Positions 43,811-54,105 of a DNA stretch of 64,000 nt are shown piece after piece (position 1 is the stretch's first letter; every line of letters begins with the position of its first letter). This DNA is from an uncultured Porphyromonadaceae bacterium (GTDB lineage: Bacteria > Bacteroidota > Bacteroidia > Bacteroidales > Muribaculaceae), in contig CANEHE010000008.1 in the NCBI GenBank assembly GCA_947427285.1, forward strand, positions 18,028-82,027. The letters are read 5' to 3'. Position numbers and translations under genes: made by a program. The notes under the pieces are model-generated. The model was not told the origin of the DNA. It worked only from the letters and a program-made list of their open reading frames with translations, and searched no databases.

Positions 43811-45076
43811 ATGCTTTACGCTTTATTCCGACATTTCGCCGACAGCGACTTCCCCGGCCATCATCTGATGGACTACATCACCTTCCGCTCAGGGATCTCG
43901 CTGGCTCTGGCCATGATAATCGCCCTCATATTCGGACGTCTGATCATCGACCGCCTGCAGCGCGGCCAGATAGGAGAGACGGTCCGCAACCTCGGGCTGG
44001 AGGGACAGATGAAAAAGACCGGCACCCCCACCATGGGAGGACTGATAATCATCCTGTCGATTCTGGTGCCATGCCTTCTGATAGGCAATCTCGGCAACGT
44101 CTACATGATCCTTATGCTGGTGGCCACCGTATGGATGGGTGTCATCGGTTTTCTGGACGACTACCGGAAACTGAAATACCACAACAAGGAGGGACTGAAA
44201 GGGAAATACAAGATCACCGGTCAGGTAGGGCTGGGACTGATAGTCGGCCTGACCATGTGGCTGTCGCCTGACGTGGTGATGCGCCAGAACATGGAGGTGG
44301 TCAACGAATCGAACCATGAGGTGGAGGTGGTTCACAGACAGATCGAAGAGAAGACCCCCCAGACCACAATACCGTTCGTGAAGAACCACAACTTCAACTA
44401 TGAGTGGCTCACCGGATGGATAAAAGACAAGGAGGCAGCCACCACACTTGGCTGGATCGTGTTCGTTTTTGTGGTGATATTCGTGGTGACAGCAGTCAGC
44501 AACGGAGCCAATCTCACCGACGGCCTTGACGGACTCTGCGCGGGCACGTCGGCCATCATCGGCCTTGCACTGGCCATTATGGCCTATCTGGGCGGAAACG
44601 TGATCTATTCCGGCTACCTCGACATAATGTACATCCCCGGCAGCGAAGAGCTGGTGGTGTTTGCCGGAGCCTTCATCGGGGCACTTGTCGGATTCCTGTG
44701 GTATAACGCCTTTCCGGCTCAGGTATTCATGGGCGACACAGGCAGCCTTACCATCGGCGGGATATTGGCCGTATTCGCCATCCTCATCCGCAAGGAGCTT
44801 CTCATCCCCCTCCTGTGCCTGATTTTCTTTATCGAGGATCTTTCGGTGATGGTTCAGGTGGCATATTTCAAATATTCCAAAAAGAGGACCGGCGTGGGAC
44901 AGCGTGTATTCAAGATGACACCGATCCACCATCATTTCCAGAAACCGGGAGAGGGCGCCGACTGCCTCATAAAATATCCTTACAACCCGATTCCCGAATC
45001 CAAGATCGTCACCCGGTTCTGGATCGCGGGTATACTTCTGGCGGCAATGACTTTCGTGACGCTGAAAATACGCTGA
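43811..45076 (+). CDS. mraY: Phospho-N-acetylmuramoyl-pentapeptide-transferase
   Basis: GTPTMGGLIIILSI, NLTDGLDGLCAGT, MTPIHHHFQ. Confidence 0.96.
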   Translation: MLYALFRHFADSDFPGHHLMDYITFRSGISLALAMIIALIFGRLIIDRLQRGQIGETVRNLGLEGQMKKTGTPTMGGLIIILSILVPCLLIGNLGNVYMILMLVATVWMGVIGFLDDYRKLKYHNKEGLKGKYKITGQVGLGLIVGLTMWLSPDVVMRQNMEVVNESNHEVEVVHRQIEEKTPQTTIPFVKNHNFNYEWLTGWIKDKEAATTLGWIVFVFVVIFVVTAVSNGANLTDGLDGLCAGTSAIIGLALAIMAYLGGNVIYSGYLDIMYIPGSEELVVFAGAFIGALVGFLWYNAFPAQVFMGDTGSLTIGGILAVFAILIRKELLIPLLCLIFFIEDLSVMVQVAYFKYSKKRTGVGQRVFKMTPIHHHFQKPGEGADCLIKYPYNPIPESKIVTRFWIAGILLAAMTFVTLKIR

Positions 45077-45130
45077 CGCGGCTGCCGGATCAGAGACCAT
45101 AATATTGACTGACAGACAAAAACATCCATA

Positions 45131-46492
45131 TTGACGATGACAAAAAGGGAACGACTTGTAGTGTTGGGAGGCGGCGAGAGCGGTGCGGGAGCCGCCGTGC
45201 TCGGCAAAGTGAAAGGCTACGACACGCTGCTCAGCGACGCCGGGACCATCAGACCTGAATACCGCGATCTTCTGACCGCGCACGGTGTGGAATTCGAAGA
45301 GGGAGGCCACACAGAGGAGCGTGTGCTTGAAGCCGATCTGGTGGTGAAGAGTCCCGGCATTCCTCTGACCGCCCCGATTGTGGTCAGCCTGATGGAGAAA
45401 GGGATTCCCGTCATCTCCGAAATAGAGTTTGCCGGACGATACACCGACGCGAAAATGGTGTGCATCACCGGATCCAACGGCAAGACCACCACTACCCTGC
45501 TGACCTACCATATACTCAAGGAAGCCGGGCTCAATGTAGGACTTGCTGGAAACGTAGGCAAAAGCCTTGCACTGCAGGTAGCGTTTGAGAAGCACGACAT
45601 ATATGTGATAGAACTGTCGAGTTTCCAACTCGACAACATGTATGACTTCAAGGCCGACATTGCCGTCATAATGAACATAACTCCGGATCATCTGGACCGT
45701 TACGACCACAAGATGGAGAACTATGTCGCCGCAAAATTCAGAATACTCCGCAACCAGACCAAAGACGACTTTTTCATCTACTGGGAGGGAGATCCAATAG
45801 TACGCGAACAGATCCGTCAGCTCCAGACAGAAGCCATGCTCATGCCTTTCAGCGAGACGGAACAGCCCGACAGCGCGGCATACGTCGACAACGGCATAGT
45901 CCGCTTCCGCACTCCACGCGAAGTGTGGGATATCCCGCGCGACCGCCTGTCGCTCCCCGGGCTTCACAACCTCTACAATTCGATGGCTGCGGGACTTTCC
46001 GCCTCGCTGCTCAACATCCGGAAAGAGAAGATCCGCCGTGCTCTCGAGGACTTCGAGGCCGTAGAGCACCGGCTGGAGTATGTGGCCGATGTAGACGGCG
46101 TAAGATATGTCAACGACTCAAAGGCCACCAACGTCAACTCCACCTGGTATGCCCTTGAAAGCATGACCACACCTACCGTGCTCATCCTCGGAGGCAAAGA
46201 CAAAGGCAACGATTATTCCGAGATAGAACCGTTGGTGAAAGAAAAGGTGAAAGCCATCGTCTGCATGGGCGTCGACAACCGTAAACTACTGGATTTCTTC
46301 AGCGGAAAAGTAGAGGAGATACGCGATACCCACTCGCTTGAGGATGCCGTGGCGGCATGCCGCGAAATAGCAGAAAAAGGCGACACCGTGCTCCTCTCCC
46401 CCTGCTGCGCAAGCTTCGATCTCTTCAAAAGTTACGAGGACCGCGGCGAGAGATTCAAGGCGGCTGTGCGTGCCATGCTCCCGACAGAATAA
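45131..46492 (+). CDS. murD: UDP-N-acetylmuramoylalanine--D-glutamate ligase
   Basis: VLGGGESGAGAAVL, ITGSNGKTTTTLLTYHIL, dcw position. Confidence 0.95.
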   Translation: MTMTKRERLVVLGGGESGAGAAVLGKVKGYDTLLSDAGTIRPEYRDLLTAHGVEFEEGGHTEERVLEADLVVKSPGIPLTAPIVVSLMEKGIPVISEIEFAGRYTDAKMVCITGSNGKTTTTLLTYHILKEAGLNVGLAGNVGKSLALQVAFEKHDIYVIELSSFQLDNMYDFKADIAVIMNITPDHLDRYDHKMENYVAAKFRILRNQTKDDFFIYWEGDPIVREQIRQLQTEAMLMPFSETEQPDSAAYVDNGIVRFRTPREVWDIPRDRLSLPGLHNLYNSMAAGLSASLLNIRKEKIRRALEDFEAVEHRLEYVADVDGVRYVNDSKATNVNSTWYALESMTTPTVLILGGKDKGNDYSEIEPLVKEKVKAIVCMGVDNRKLLDFFSGKVEEIRDTHSLEDAVAACREIAEKGDTVLLSPCCASFDLFKSYEDRGERFKAAVRAMLPTE

Positions 46493-46501
46493 CTCAGATA
46501 T

Positions 46502-47911
46502 TTGAAAATGCCTATACAGGAAAATACAGACATACTTGCCGACACACCTGCGGTGACGGTCCGTGAGACAATCGACGGAGTGCCGGTGGAGGAGACCTCC
46601 GCCCCGCCCAAACGACGTCCGCGAGCCTCGGCCACGACAGTCACACCCCGGCGGCCCGACACCTACATCTGGGGCATCTATCTTCTGCTGCTCCTTGTGT
46701 CGGTGGTCGAACTCTACAGTGCCTCATCCACCGAAGTCAGCGCATCCAACGTCTACGCACCCCTCATCCGGCACGGGATCTTTCTTGCGATGGGACTCGG
46801 CATAGTGCTGGTATGCCAGCGCATACACTACTCCGTATTCCGCAAACTCGCCGCTCCGCTGGCCGTGATATCCCTCGGGCTGCTGATTCTCTCTACCTTC
46901 TCGGGAGTGGAGATCAACGGCGCACAGAGAGCCATCCAGATAGGACCGGCCACCATACAGCCCCCGGAAATAGTCAAGCTCACCGTAGTGCTGCTCCTCG
47001 CCGGTGTCCTGGCCCGCAACCAGATCCCGGGCGGCGTGAGCAACCGCGGCGTGGTGATCGCGGCCCTCATAGTCACCGTATTCAGCATCTTCGTGCTACC
47101 CAACGGACTGACCAACCTACTGATCATGATGGGTGCCAGTGTATGCATGTTCGTGATAGGGGGCGTGAAAATGAAACAGATAGGGGTAGTGTTTCTGGTC
47201 TACCTGCTCTGCGGGGGAATGGCCTACTGGCTGAGGGGAGCCACATCGTCGGCCGACAGGGAATATGACGCAGTGACAGCCACACAGACCGGAACGGCAC
47301 CGTCGTCCCGGGTAGATATAACCGAACTCGGCCGTACCGGCACCCAGAAAAACCGTATCATGCGCCATCTGGCCGGAGTCAGCCCGACGGACACAATCGA
47401 CGATTTCAACCGTCAGGTGATCCTCTCCAAGTTTGCCATGGCCCACGGAGGAATCCACGGACGCGGTCCGGGCAACTCCCGCGAGAGCGCGCGGTTACCT
47501 CTCGCCTTCTCAGACTACATCTATTCGATCATCATCGAAGACGCCGGACTCATCGGCGGAATCGCGTTGCTGATACTGTATCTCTGCCTGCTTGGAAGAG
47601 CCGGCATCGTGGCCTCCCAATGCTCACGTGCTTTCCCGGCTCTGCTTATCATGGGATGCGCGCTGCTTATTGTGCTCCAGGCCCTTGTACACATGGCCAT
47701 AGTCACCGGACTGGCCCCGGTCAGCGGACAGCCGCTTCCGTTCATATCCAAAGGAGGCACCTCCGTGCTGGTGATGTCGGCTGCCATCGGAATGATGCTC
47801 TCTGTGAGCCGCTACGGTGTCACCCGCGGCAACAAACGTGAACAGCGGGCCGAGATGAACCAGCTCCCGGAAGACCTTCAGGCCGCCAACCCGATGCAGG
47901 TGGGAGAGTAG
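46502..47911 (+). CDS. ftsW: FtsW/RodA/SpoVE family protein
   Basis: polytopic; GPGNSRESARLPLAFSDYIYSIIIEDAGLIGG, LPFISKGGTS. Confidence 0.93.
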   Translation: MKMPIQENTDILADTPAVTVRETIDGVPVEETSAPPKRRPRASATTVTPRRPDTYIWGIYLLLLLVSVVELYSASSTEVSASNVYAPLIRHGIFLAMGLGIVLVCQRIHYSVFRKLAAPLAVISLGLLILSTFSGVEINGAQRAIQIGPATIQPPEIVKLTVVLLLAGVLARNQIPGGVSNRGVVIAALIVTVFSIFVLPNGLTNLLIMMGASVCMFVIGGVKMKQIGVVFLVYLLCGGMAYWLRGATSSADREYDAVTATQTGTAPSSRVDITELGRTGTQKNRIMRHLAGVSPTDTIDDFNRQVILSKFAMAHGGIHGRGPGNSRESARLPLAFSDYIYSIIIEDAGLIGGIALLILYLCLLGRAGIVASQCSRAFPALLIMGCALLIVLQALVHMAIVTGLAPVSGQPLPFISKGGTSVLVMSAAIGMMLSVSRYGVTRGNKREQRAEMNQLPEDLQAANPMQVGE

Positions 47912-47934
47912 GTATCAGGTAATAGATTTTAGAG

Positions 47935-49038
47935 ATGGAAAACCAGAGAAAACAAAGAATACTTATAAGCGGAGGTGGCACGGGAGGGCACATTTTCCCG
48001 GCTGTGGCCATCGCCAACGCCCTGCGACGCCGATGCGACGCCGAAATCCTCTTCGTGGGAGCCGAAAACCGCATGGAGATGGAGAAAGTGCCTGCAGCCG
48101 GTTATCCCATCAAAGGTCTGCCAGTGGCAGGGTTCAACCGTAAGAACCCGCTGAAAAACATCTCTGTGATAATCAAGGCCCTCAAAAGTGTCCGCATGGC
48201 CCGCGGCATCATCCGCGATTTCCAGCCGGATCTGGCCATAGGCGTGGGGGGATACGCCTCCGGGCCGACCCTTAAGGCTGCCCAGCGTGCCGGTGTGCCG
48301 ACACTCCTTCAGGAACAGAACTCATACGCCGGTGTCACCAACAAGATGCTGGCCCGTAAAGCCCGGCGGATATGTGTGGCCTACGACGGCATGGAACGCT
48401 TCTTCCCGGCATCCGCCATCGTGAAGACAGGCAATCCCGTCCGTTCCGCGTTGCTTGAAAAACGCTCTACAGACGAGGCGCGACGCTCATTCGGTCTGCA
48501 ACCCGGCAAACCTACACTTCTTGTGGTGGGAGGAAGCCTCGGCGCGCGCACTCTCAACGAAGCCATGGAAGCCGGACTGCGACGCCTCGTCGACGCCGGA
48601 ATACAAGTGATATGGCAGACCGGCAAATACTTCGGCGACCGCGCCGAGAAAGCTGCCGCATCTTTCAAAGGGACTGCCACAGCCACACGGTTCATCAACG
48701 ACATGGCTTCGGCATACGCCGCCGCCGATCTGGTTGTATCCCGGGCCGGAGCAGGCTCCATAAGCGAACTGGAGATTCTCGGGAAACCCTGCATCCTTGT
48801 CCCCTCACCCAACGTGGCCGAAGACCATCAGACCAAAAACGCACGCGCTCTTTCCGACGTAGGTGCCGCTCTGTTCGTAAGCGACGCCGATGCTCCGTCG
48901 CTGCTTGTAGACACAATCCTCAAAGCCATCCCCGACACCGGGCTTCTTGCTGAAATGAGTAAAAAGATAAGCACTCTGGCCATGCACGAAAGCGACGAGC
49001 GGATCGTGGACGAAGCCCTAAGACTGATAAAGCGATGA
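47935..49038 (+). CDS. murG: UDP-N-acetylglucosamine transferase MurG
   Basis: ILISGGGTGGHIFPAVAIANAL; LLQEQNSYAGVTNK. Confidence 0.97.
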   Translation: MENQRKQRILISGGGTGGHIFPAVAIANALRRRCDAEILFVGAENRMEMEKVPAAGYPIKGLPVAGFNRKNPLKNISVIIKALKSVRMARGIIRDFQPDLAIGVGGYASGPTLKAAQRAGVPTLLQEQNSYAGVTNKMLARKARRICVAYDGMERFFPASAIVKTGNPVRSALLEKRSTDEARRSFGLQPGKPTLLVVGGSLGARTLNEAMEAGLRRLVDAGIQVIWQTGKYFGDRAEKAAASFKGTATATRFINDMASAYAAADLVVSRAGAGSISELEILGKPCILVPSPNVAEDHQTKNARALSDVGAALFVSDADAPSLLVDTILKAIPDTGLLAEMSKKISTLAMHESDERIVDEALRLIKR

Positions 49039-50420
49039 AAAAGAACCTGTTTTTTATCGGAGCCGGCGGAATCGGGATGGCCGCCCTCGAACGGTATTTC
49101 CTTGCCCGGGGATGCGACGTGGCAGGCTACGACCGCACCCCTTCGGCCCTGACCGATGACCTGTGCAGAGAGGGTGCCGCGATATTTTTCGACGACAACC
49201 CCGAACTGATAGGCACACGATGGCGTGACCAGGACACAACTTTAGTGGTCTACACACCTGCTGTACCGTCAGACAACCGTGTGCTGTCGTGGTTCCGTCA
49301 GAACGGTTTCCAGGTGGTGAAACGTGCTGTCGCCCTCGGAGAGATCACCCGCGGCACCGATGCCGTGTGTGTGGCCGGCTCCCACGGCAAGACCACCGTC
49401 AGCTCCATGATCGCCCTCATACTCCACGAGTCCGCCGTAGGCTGCAACGCCTTCCTCGGAGGAGTGTTGCGCAACACCGGCAGCAATCTGATGCTTTCTC
49501 CCGGATCAGACTGGAGTGTGGCCGAGGCTGATGAATACGACCGGTCGTTCCATCACCTCTCCCCTCTTGTGGCCGTCGTGACATCGACCGACCCCGACCA
49601 TCTCGACATCTACGGCGACGAGGAACACTATCTGGACGCTTTCGCGCATTTCACATCGCTCATACGCCCCGGAGGCACATTGATCATCCACACAGGTCTG
49701 AAAATGACGCCACGTGTCGGCAAGAATGTCAATGTCCGCACATACGGAGCCGATGATCCGACGGCCGACTATCATGCCGTAAATGTCAGATACACCGACG
49801 GCCGACTCCTCTTCGACCTTTTCACACCCGACGGCATGATTCCCGATGTGGAGGTCGGAGTGCCTGTGGAGATAAATGTCGACAACGCCGTTGCGGCCGC
49901 AGCCGCGACCCTCACAGCCGGAGCCACACCCGAAGAAGTGAAAGCCGGACTCGCCGCATTCATGGGAGCGAAACGCCGGTTCGAATTCCGGTTGCGCCCC
50001 GAAGGGGGAAAGACACCGGTATTGATCGACGACTATGCCCATTCTCCCAACGAGATACGCGCCTCTATCCGTTCGATGAGGAAACTCTATCCCGGCAAGA
50101 AACTGAGCGTTATCTTCCAGCCGCATCTCTACACACGCACACGCGACTTCGCTCCCGACTTCGCCGACGCACTCTCGGAAGCCGACGAAGTGATCATGCC
50201 GGAGATATATCCGGCCAGGGAAGAACCGATACCCGGCGTGGACTCACAGATGGTGCTCCGCGATGTCAAGTCGCCGGAAAAAATCTATTGTGAGAGGAAA
50301 GATTTGCTTGAATTGATAAAAATTCGTAACTTTGAAATTCTAATGACCCTGGGAGCGGCCGACATCGACCGGTTGCTCCCCGGGATTTACGATATACTCA
50401 ACTCCCGCCCTCAGACCTGA
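49035..50420 (+). CDS. murC: UDP-N-acetylmuramate--L-alanine ligase
   Basis: FIGAGGIGMAALERYF, VAGSHGKTTVSSMI. Confidence 0.95.
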   Translation: MKKNLFFIGAGGIGMAALERYFLARGCDVAGYDRTPSALTDDLCREGAAIFFDDNPELIGTRWRDQDTTLVVYTPAVPSDNRVLSWFRQNGFQVVKRAVALGEITRGTDAVCVAGSHGKTTVSSMIALILHESAVGCNAFLGGVLRNTGSNLMLSPGSDWSVAEADEYDRSFHHLSPLVAVVTSTDPDHLDIYGDEEHYLDAFAHFTSLIRPGGTLIIHTGLKMTPRVGKNVNVRTYGADDPTADYHAVNVRYTDGRLLFDLFTPDGMIPDVEVGVPVEINVDNAVAAAAATLTAGATPEEVKAGLAAFMGAKRRFEFRLRPEGGKTPVLIDDYAHSPNEIRASIRSMRKLYPGKKLSVIFQPHLYTRTRDFAPDFADALSEADEVIMPEIYPAREEPIPGVDSQMVLRDVKSPEKIYCERKDLLELIKIRNFEILMTLGAADIDRLLPGIYDILNSRPQT

Positions 50421-50423
50421 ACC

Positions 50424-51341
50424 ATGTCAAAGACCATCTGCAAATGGCTCATACTGATCTTTCTGATCGCCGGTGCCGCCGTCCTCACCCTCTGGGCGGG
50501 GCAACAGGCGGCCGAAGCCGTATGCAAAGGTCTTGAGGTAGTGGTGGAAGGGGGCGACCCGAGACTGACAGCCTCCATCCGCAGCGGAGTGACAAACGAG
50601 GTGCTCCGCTGGGACAGCCATCTGATGAAAAAACGTGCCGCCGCGGTCAACACACTCGACCTGCAGCGATATCTCTCCGGCATCAGCAACTTCGAAAGTG
50701 TGAGCTGTCTGATGACCTCGCAGGGAAAACTGAGAGTGACGGTGGTCCCGATGATTCCGGAGATACGCGTGTTCGACGGCGATGAAAGCTACTATATCAA
50801 CAAGGACGGCAAGCGCATCGACGCCAACGCCGAGTTCTTTGCCGACGTGCCCGTGGTGCGCGGACACTTCACCCGCAGCTTCCCGGCGAAATCGGTGCTG
50901 CCAGTGGTGAGATTCGTACGCCGCGACTCAACACTGCGCCATCTTGTAAGCATGTTTGAGGCATCCGGACCCGACGACATACTCCTCATCCCGCGCGTCA
51001 CAGGGCATGTGATCAACTTCGGCGACACACTCGACCTCGACAGGAAACGACGCGCTCTGCTGGCCATGTACCGCCGGGTGATGCCCTACAAAGGATGGGA
51101 GACCTACGACACCATCTCGGTAAAATTCCGAGGACAGGTAGTGGCCTCACGCCGCGACAAGAGCCTGGCACTCCACGCCACGCCCGACGCCGAGGAGATC
51201 GACCTTGAAGAGGCATCCCTGCAGGCCCACGCCGGAACACAGACACACAGTGCCGCCACAGACTCCACGGCACACACGCCGACAACAGTCTCACCTCAGA
51301 AAACCAGAAACGCTAACGAAAAAAAGCCATCACGGCAATGA
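50424..51341 (+). CDS. ftsQ: Cell division protein FtsQ
   Basis: position; single N-terminal TM, POTRA-like. Confidence 0.8.
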   Translation: MSKTICKWLILIFLIAGAAVLTLWAGQQAAEAVCKGLEVVVEGGDPRLTASIRSGVTNEVLRWDSHLMKKRAAAVNTLDLQRYLSGISNFESVSCLMTSQGKLRVTVVPMIPEIRVFDGDESYYINKDGKRIDANAEFFADVPVVRGHFTRSFPAKSVLPVVRFVRRDSTLRHLVSMFEASGPDDILLIPRVTGHVINFGDTLDLDRKRRALLAMYRRVMPYKGWETYDTISVKFRGQVVASRRDKSLALHATPDAEEIDLEEASLQAHAGTQTHSAATDSTAHTPTTVSPQKTRNANEKKPSRQ

Positions 51342-52672
51342 AACCAGACCGATACATAGCCGCCATCGAAATCAGCAGCTCCAGGATAACCGCCGCCGTG
51401 GGACGCACCCGCGAGGGCGGAATACTTGAAATCATCGCCATAGACAGCGAGAAAACCGAGGAATCGGTACGCTACGGCGTAATACAGAATCTTGAGGAGG
51501 CGGCCACACGCACACGCCACCTCATCGACAGGCTACAGCGCAAGCCGGAAGTCTCCCCGCGACGGATATCCGGCCTGTATGTAGGCCTGTCGGGCCGCTC
51601 CGTCCGCTCTGTGACCGCCGAGGCGTCCATCCGCCTGCCGGAGGAGTCGGAGATCACCGAAGACGTACTCGACAGGCTGCGCGACAAGGCCCTCCAGACA
51701 TCCGTCGGAGGCCGGCTGGAGGTGATCGACGCCGTGCCGCGCACATTCAGGATCGGGAATCTGGAGACTCTGTCGCCCAAAGGATCCATCGGACAGGAGA
51801 TCTCGGCCACTTACGATCTCATCGTATGCCGCCCCGAACTCCGCCGCAACATCACACGCACTCTCCCGGAGAAACTCGGCATCCAGAATGAAGGATTCGT
51901 CATCACAGGCATCGCCACCGGACACATTCTCCTCAAAGAGGAGGAACGCCGCCTCGGATGCATGCTTGTGGACTTCGGTGCCGAAACCACTACCGTCAGC
52001 ATCTACAAGTTCGGCCATCTGCTCTTCTTCGCCACCCTCCCTCTCGGAGGCCGCAACATCACCCGCGACCTCACAAGCCTGAACATGCTTGAGGAAAACG
52101 CCGAACAGATAAAACGCACCTCCGGCAACGCACTCGCCTCGGAGACCCAGGCAAACATCAATCTCAATGGCCTGAAATATTCCGACGTGAGCAACATCGT
52201 CGTGGCCCGCGCCGAGGAGATAGTGGCCAACGTAATCGAGACCATCGAATACGCCGGACTGCGCGAGACAGACCTCCCGGGCGGGATAGTATGCATCGGC
52301 GGTGCAAGCAACCTCAACGGACTCCTTGAACTGCTCACATCCAAGAGCAACCTGCCGGTGCGCCGCGGATCGCTCCCTCCATACATACGCCTTGAAGGAG
52401 CAATACCAGCGGCAAACTCGCTCCAGCTCGCCTGCATCATGTATGAAGGCGCGGAGCTGAACGACGCCGAATGCCTCTCCATGCCTCAGCGCGAAGGAAT
52501 ACCCGTCACCGGCACTCCCAACACTCCCGCCGACAACACATTGACCGACCACGTGACACCGGAGAAACCCGAGACACCCGGTCACCGTAAATCCTGGTTC
52601 GGAAAAATCAAGAAGGGGCTGACCGACTATTTCGGCAGCGATCCGGAAGCCGACAACGACGAAATGATATAA
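51338..52672 (+). CDS. ftsA: Cell division protein FtsA
   Basis: YIAAIEISSSRITAAVG; GCMLVDFGAETTTVSIYKFGHL. Confidence 0.95.
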   Translation: MKPDRYIAAIEISSSRITAAVGRTREGGILEIIAIDSEKTEESVRYGVIQNLEEAATRTRHLIDRLQRKPEVSPRRISGLYVGLSGRSVRSVTAEASIRLPEESEITEDVLDRLRDKALQTSVGGRLEVIDAVPRTFRIGNLETLSPKGSIGQEISATYDLIVCRPELRRNITRTLPEKLGIQNEGFVITGIATGHILLKEEERRLGCMLVDFGAETTTVSIYKFGHLLFFATLPLGGRNITRDLTSLNMLEENAEQIKRTSGNALASETQANINLNGLKYSDVSNIVVARAEEIVANVIETIEYAGLRETDLPGGIVCIGGASNLNGLLELLTSKSNLPVRRGSLPPYIRLEGAIPAANSLQLACIMYEGAELNDAECLSMPQREGIPVTGTPNTPADNTLTDHVTPEKPETPGHRKSWFGKIKKGLTDYFGSDPEADNDEMI

Positions 52673-52697
52673 CCACTCTCCTATCTCACTATCCATC

Positions 52698-54083
52698 ATG
52701 CAAGACATCCTCAACAACGACATAACCGATACCAGCAGCTTCGACAGCCAGGGATCGGAGGCCATAATAAAAGTAATCGGAGTCGGCGGAGGCGGCGGCA
52801 ACGCGGTCAACTACATGTATCGCCAGAACATCCCCAACGTCAACTTCGTCGTCACCAACACCGACAAACAGGCCCTCCTCACCTCCCCAGTGCCGACAAA
52901 ACTGATCCTCGGCTACGACATAACACACGGTCTCGGGGCAGGCAATGTGCCCGACACCGGACGCCTCTGCGCCGAAGCATCCGAAGCGGAGATCCGCAAG
53001 CTCTTCGAAGACCAGACGGAAATGGTGTTCGTCACAGCCGGAATGGGCGGCGGCACAGGTACGGGAGCCGCACCGGTGGTGGCACGCATAGCCCGCGAGG
53101 CAGGCATGCTGACCATCGGCATCGTGACCGTGCCGTTCCTCTTCGAAGGCGAGGCCAAGATCATAAAGGCCCTTGACGGAGCCGAGGAACTGAAGAAGCA
53201 TGTGGACGCGCTGCTGGTGATCAACAACGAGAACCTTGTGGAACTCTATAAGGACTACTCCCTCTTCAACGCTTTCGAGAAAGCCGACGACACTCTGGCC
53301 AACGCCGCACGCTCCATCTCGGAGATCATATCCGAGAAATGCTTCATCAACGTCGACTTCCAGGATGTGAAGACAATTCTCAAAGACAGCGGCACGGCCA
53401 TCATCTCCACCGCGTATGGCGAAGGAGACCACCGAGTCAGCGACGCAATCAACAACGCACTCCACTCCCCGCTGCTCAAACGCCACGACATAAAGACATC
53501 GAAACGGCTGCTGTTCAAATTCTCATGCGCCCGTCAGGCCGAACATCCACTGCAGGCAAACGAGATAAACGAGATCACACGGTTCACCTCCGAACTTCCA
53601 TCCACCATCGACGTGAAATGGGGCATCGCCGACAATCCCGAACTCGGCGACAAGGTGAAGATCACCGTGCTCGCATCCGGATTCGACGTGACCCTGCGCG
53701 AAGGAAAGAAACTTGAGGCAGGCCCCGGCCCGATCGACATGTGCGATGACCCCTGGGGCGACCCCGACACCGACAAGACCGAGGAGAAGGCCCAGAAAAA
53801 AGACGCCATGGAGGAGATGTACGGAAAAGACGTGCTCCGCCAGAAACAGCGAAACGCCGACCGACAGCGATACGTGGTGCTTCAGCCCGACCAGTATGAC
53901 GACCACGAGATAATCGCACTGATGGAGCGCACGCCGACCTTCAACCGCGACTCCCGTTTCCGCGACCAGATAGAGGCAGCCGCCGAAGCCGCCCGTCAGG
54001 AAAAGAGCGGACGGACAGCCCCCGCGCAGTCCGACGACCGGCGCACAGGCGGAGCCATCACCTTCGGCGACATTGACAACTGA
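52698..54083 (+). CDS. ftsZ: Cell division protein FtsZ
   Basis: IKVIGVGGGGGNAVNYM, VTAGMGGGTGTGAAPVVA. Confidence 0.98.
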   Translation: MQDILNNDITDTSSFDSQGSEAIIKVIGVGGGGGNAVNYMYRQNIPNVNFVVTNTDKQALLTSPVPTKLILGYDITHGLGAGNVPDTGRLCAEASEAEIRKLFEDQTEMVFVTAGMGGGTGTGAAPVVARIAREAGMLTIGIVTVPFLFEGEAKIIKALDGAEELKKHVDALLVINNENLVELYKDYSLFNAFEKADDTLANAARSISEIISEKCFINVDFQDVKTILKDSGTAIISTAYGEGDHRVSDAINNALHSPLLKRHDIKTSKRLLFKFSCARQAEHPLQANEINEITRFTSELPSTIDVKWGIADNPELGDKVKITVLASGFDVTLREGKKLEAGPGPIDMCDDPWGDPDTDKTEEKAQKKDAMEEMYGKDVLRQKQRNADRQRYVVLQPDQYDDHEIIALMERTPTFNRDSRFRDQIEAAAEAARQEKSGRTAPAQSDDRRTGGAITFGDIDN

Positions 54084-54105
54084 AACACACAAAACCCACC
54101 GATAT

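Noticed and set aside
43889-46069. 726-aa minus-strand ORF antisense to mraY/murD
   Set aside because: Both sense genes are unmistakable; the antisense product is His/Gly/Val-rich without domain signals, a shadow ORF from codon bias.
51533-52810. 425-aa minus-strand ORF over ftsA/ftsZ
   Set aside because: Shadow ORF opposite well-identified ftsA.
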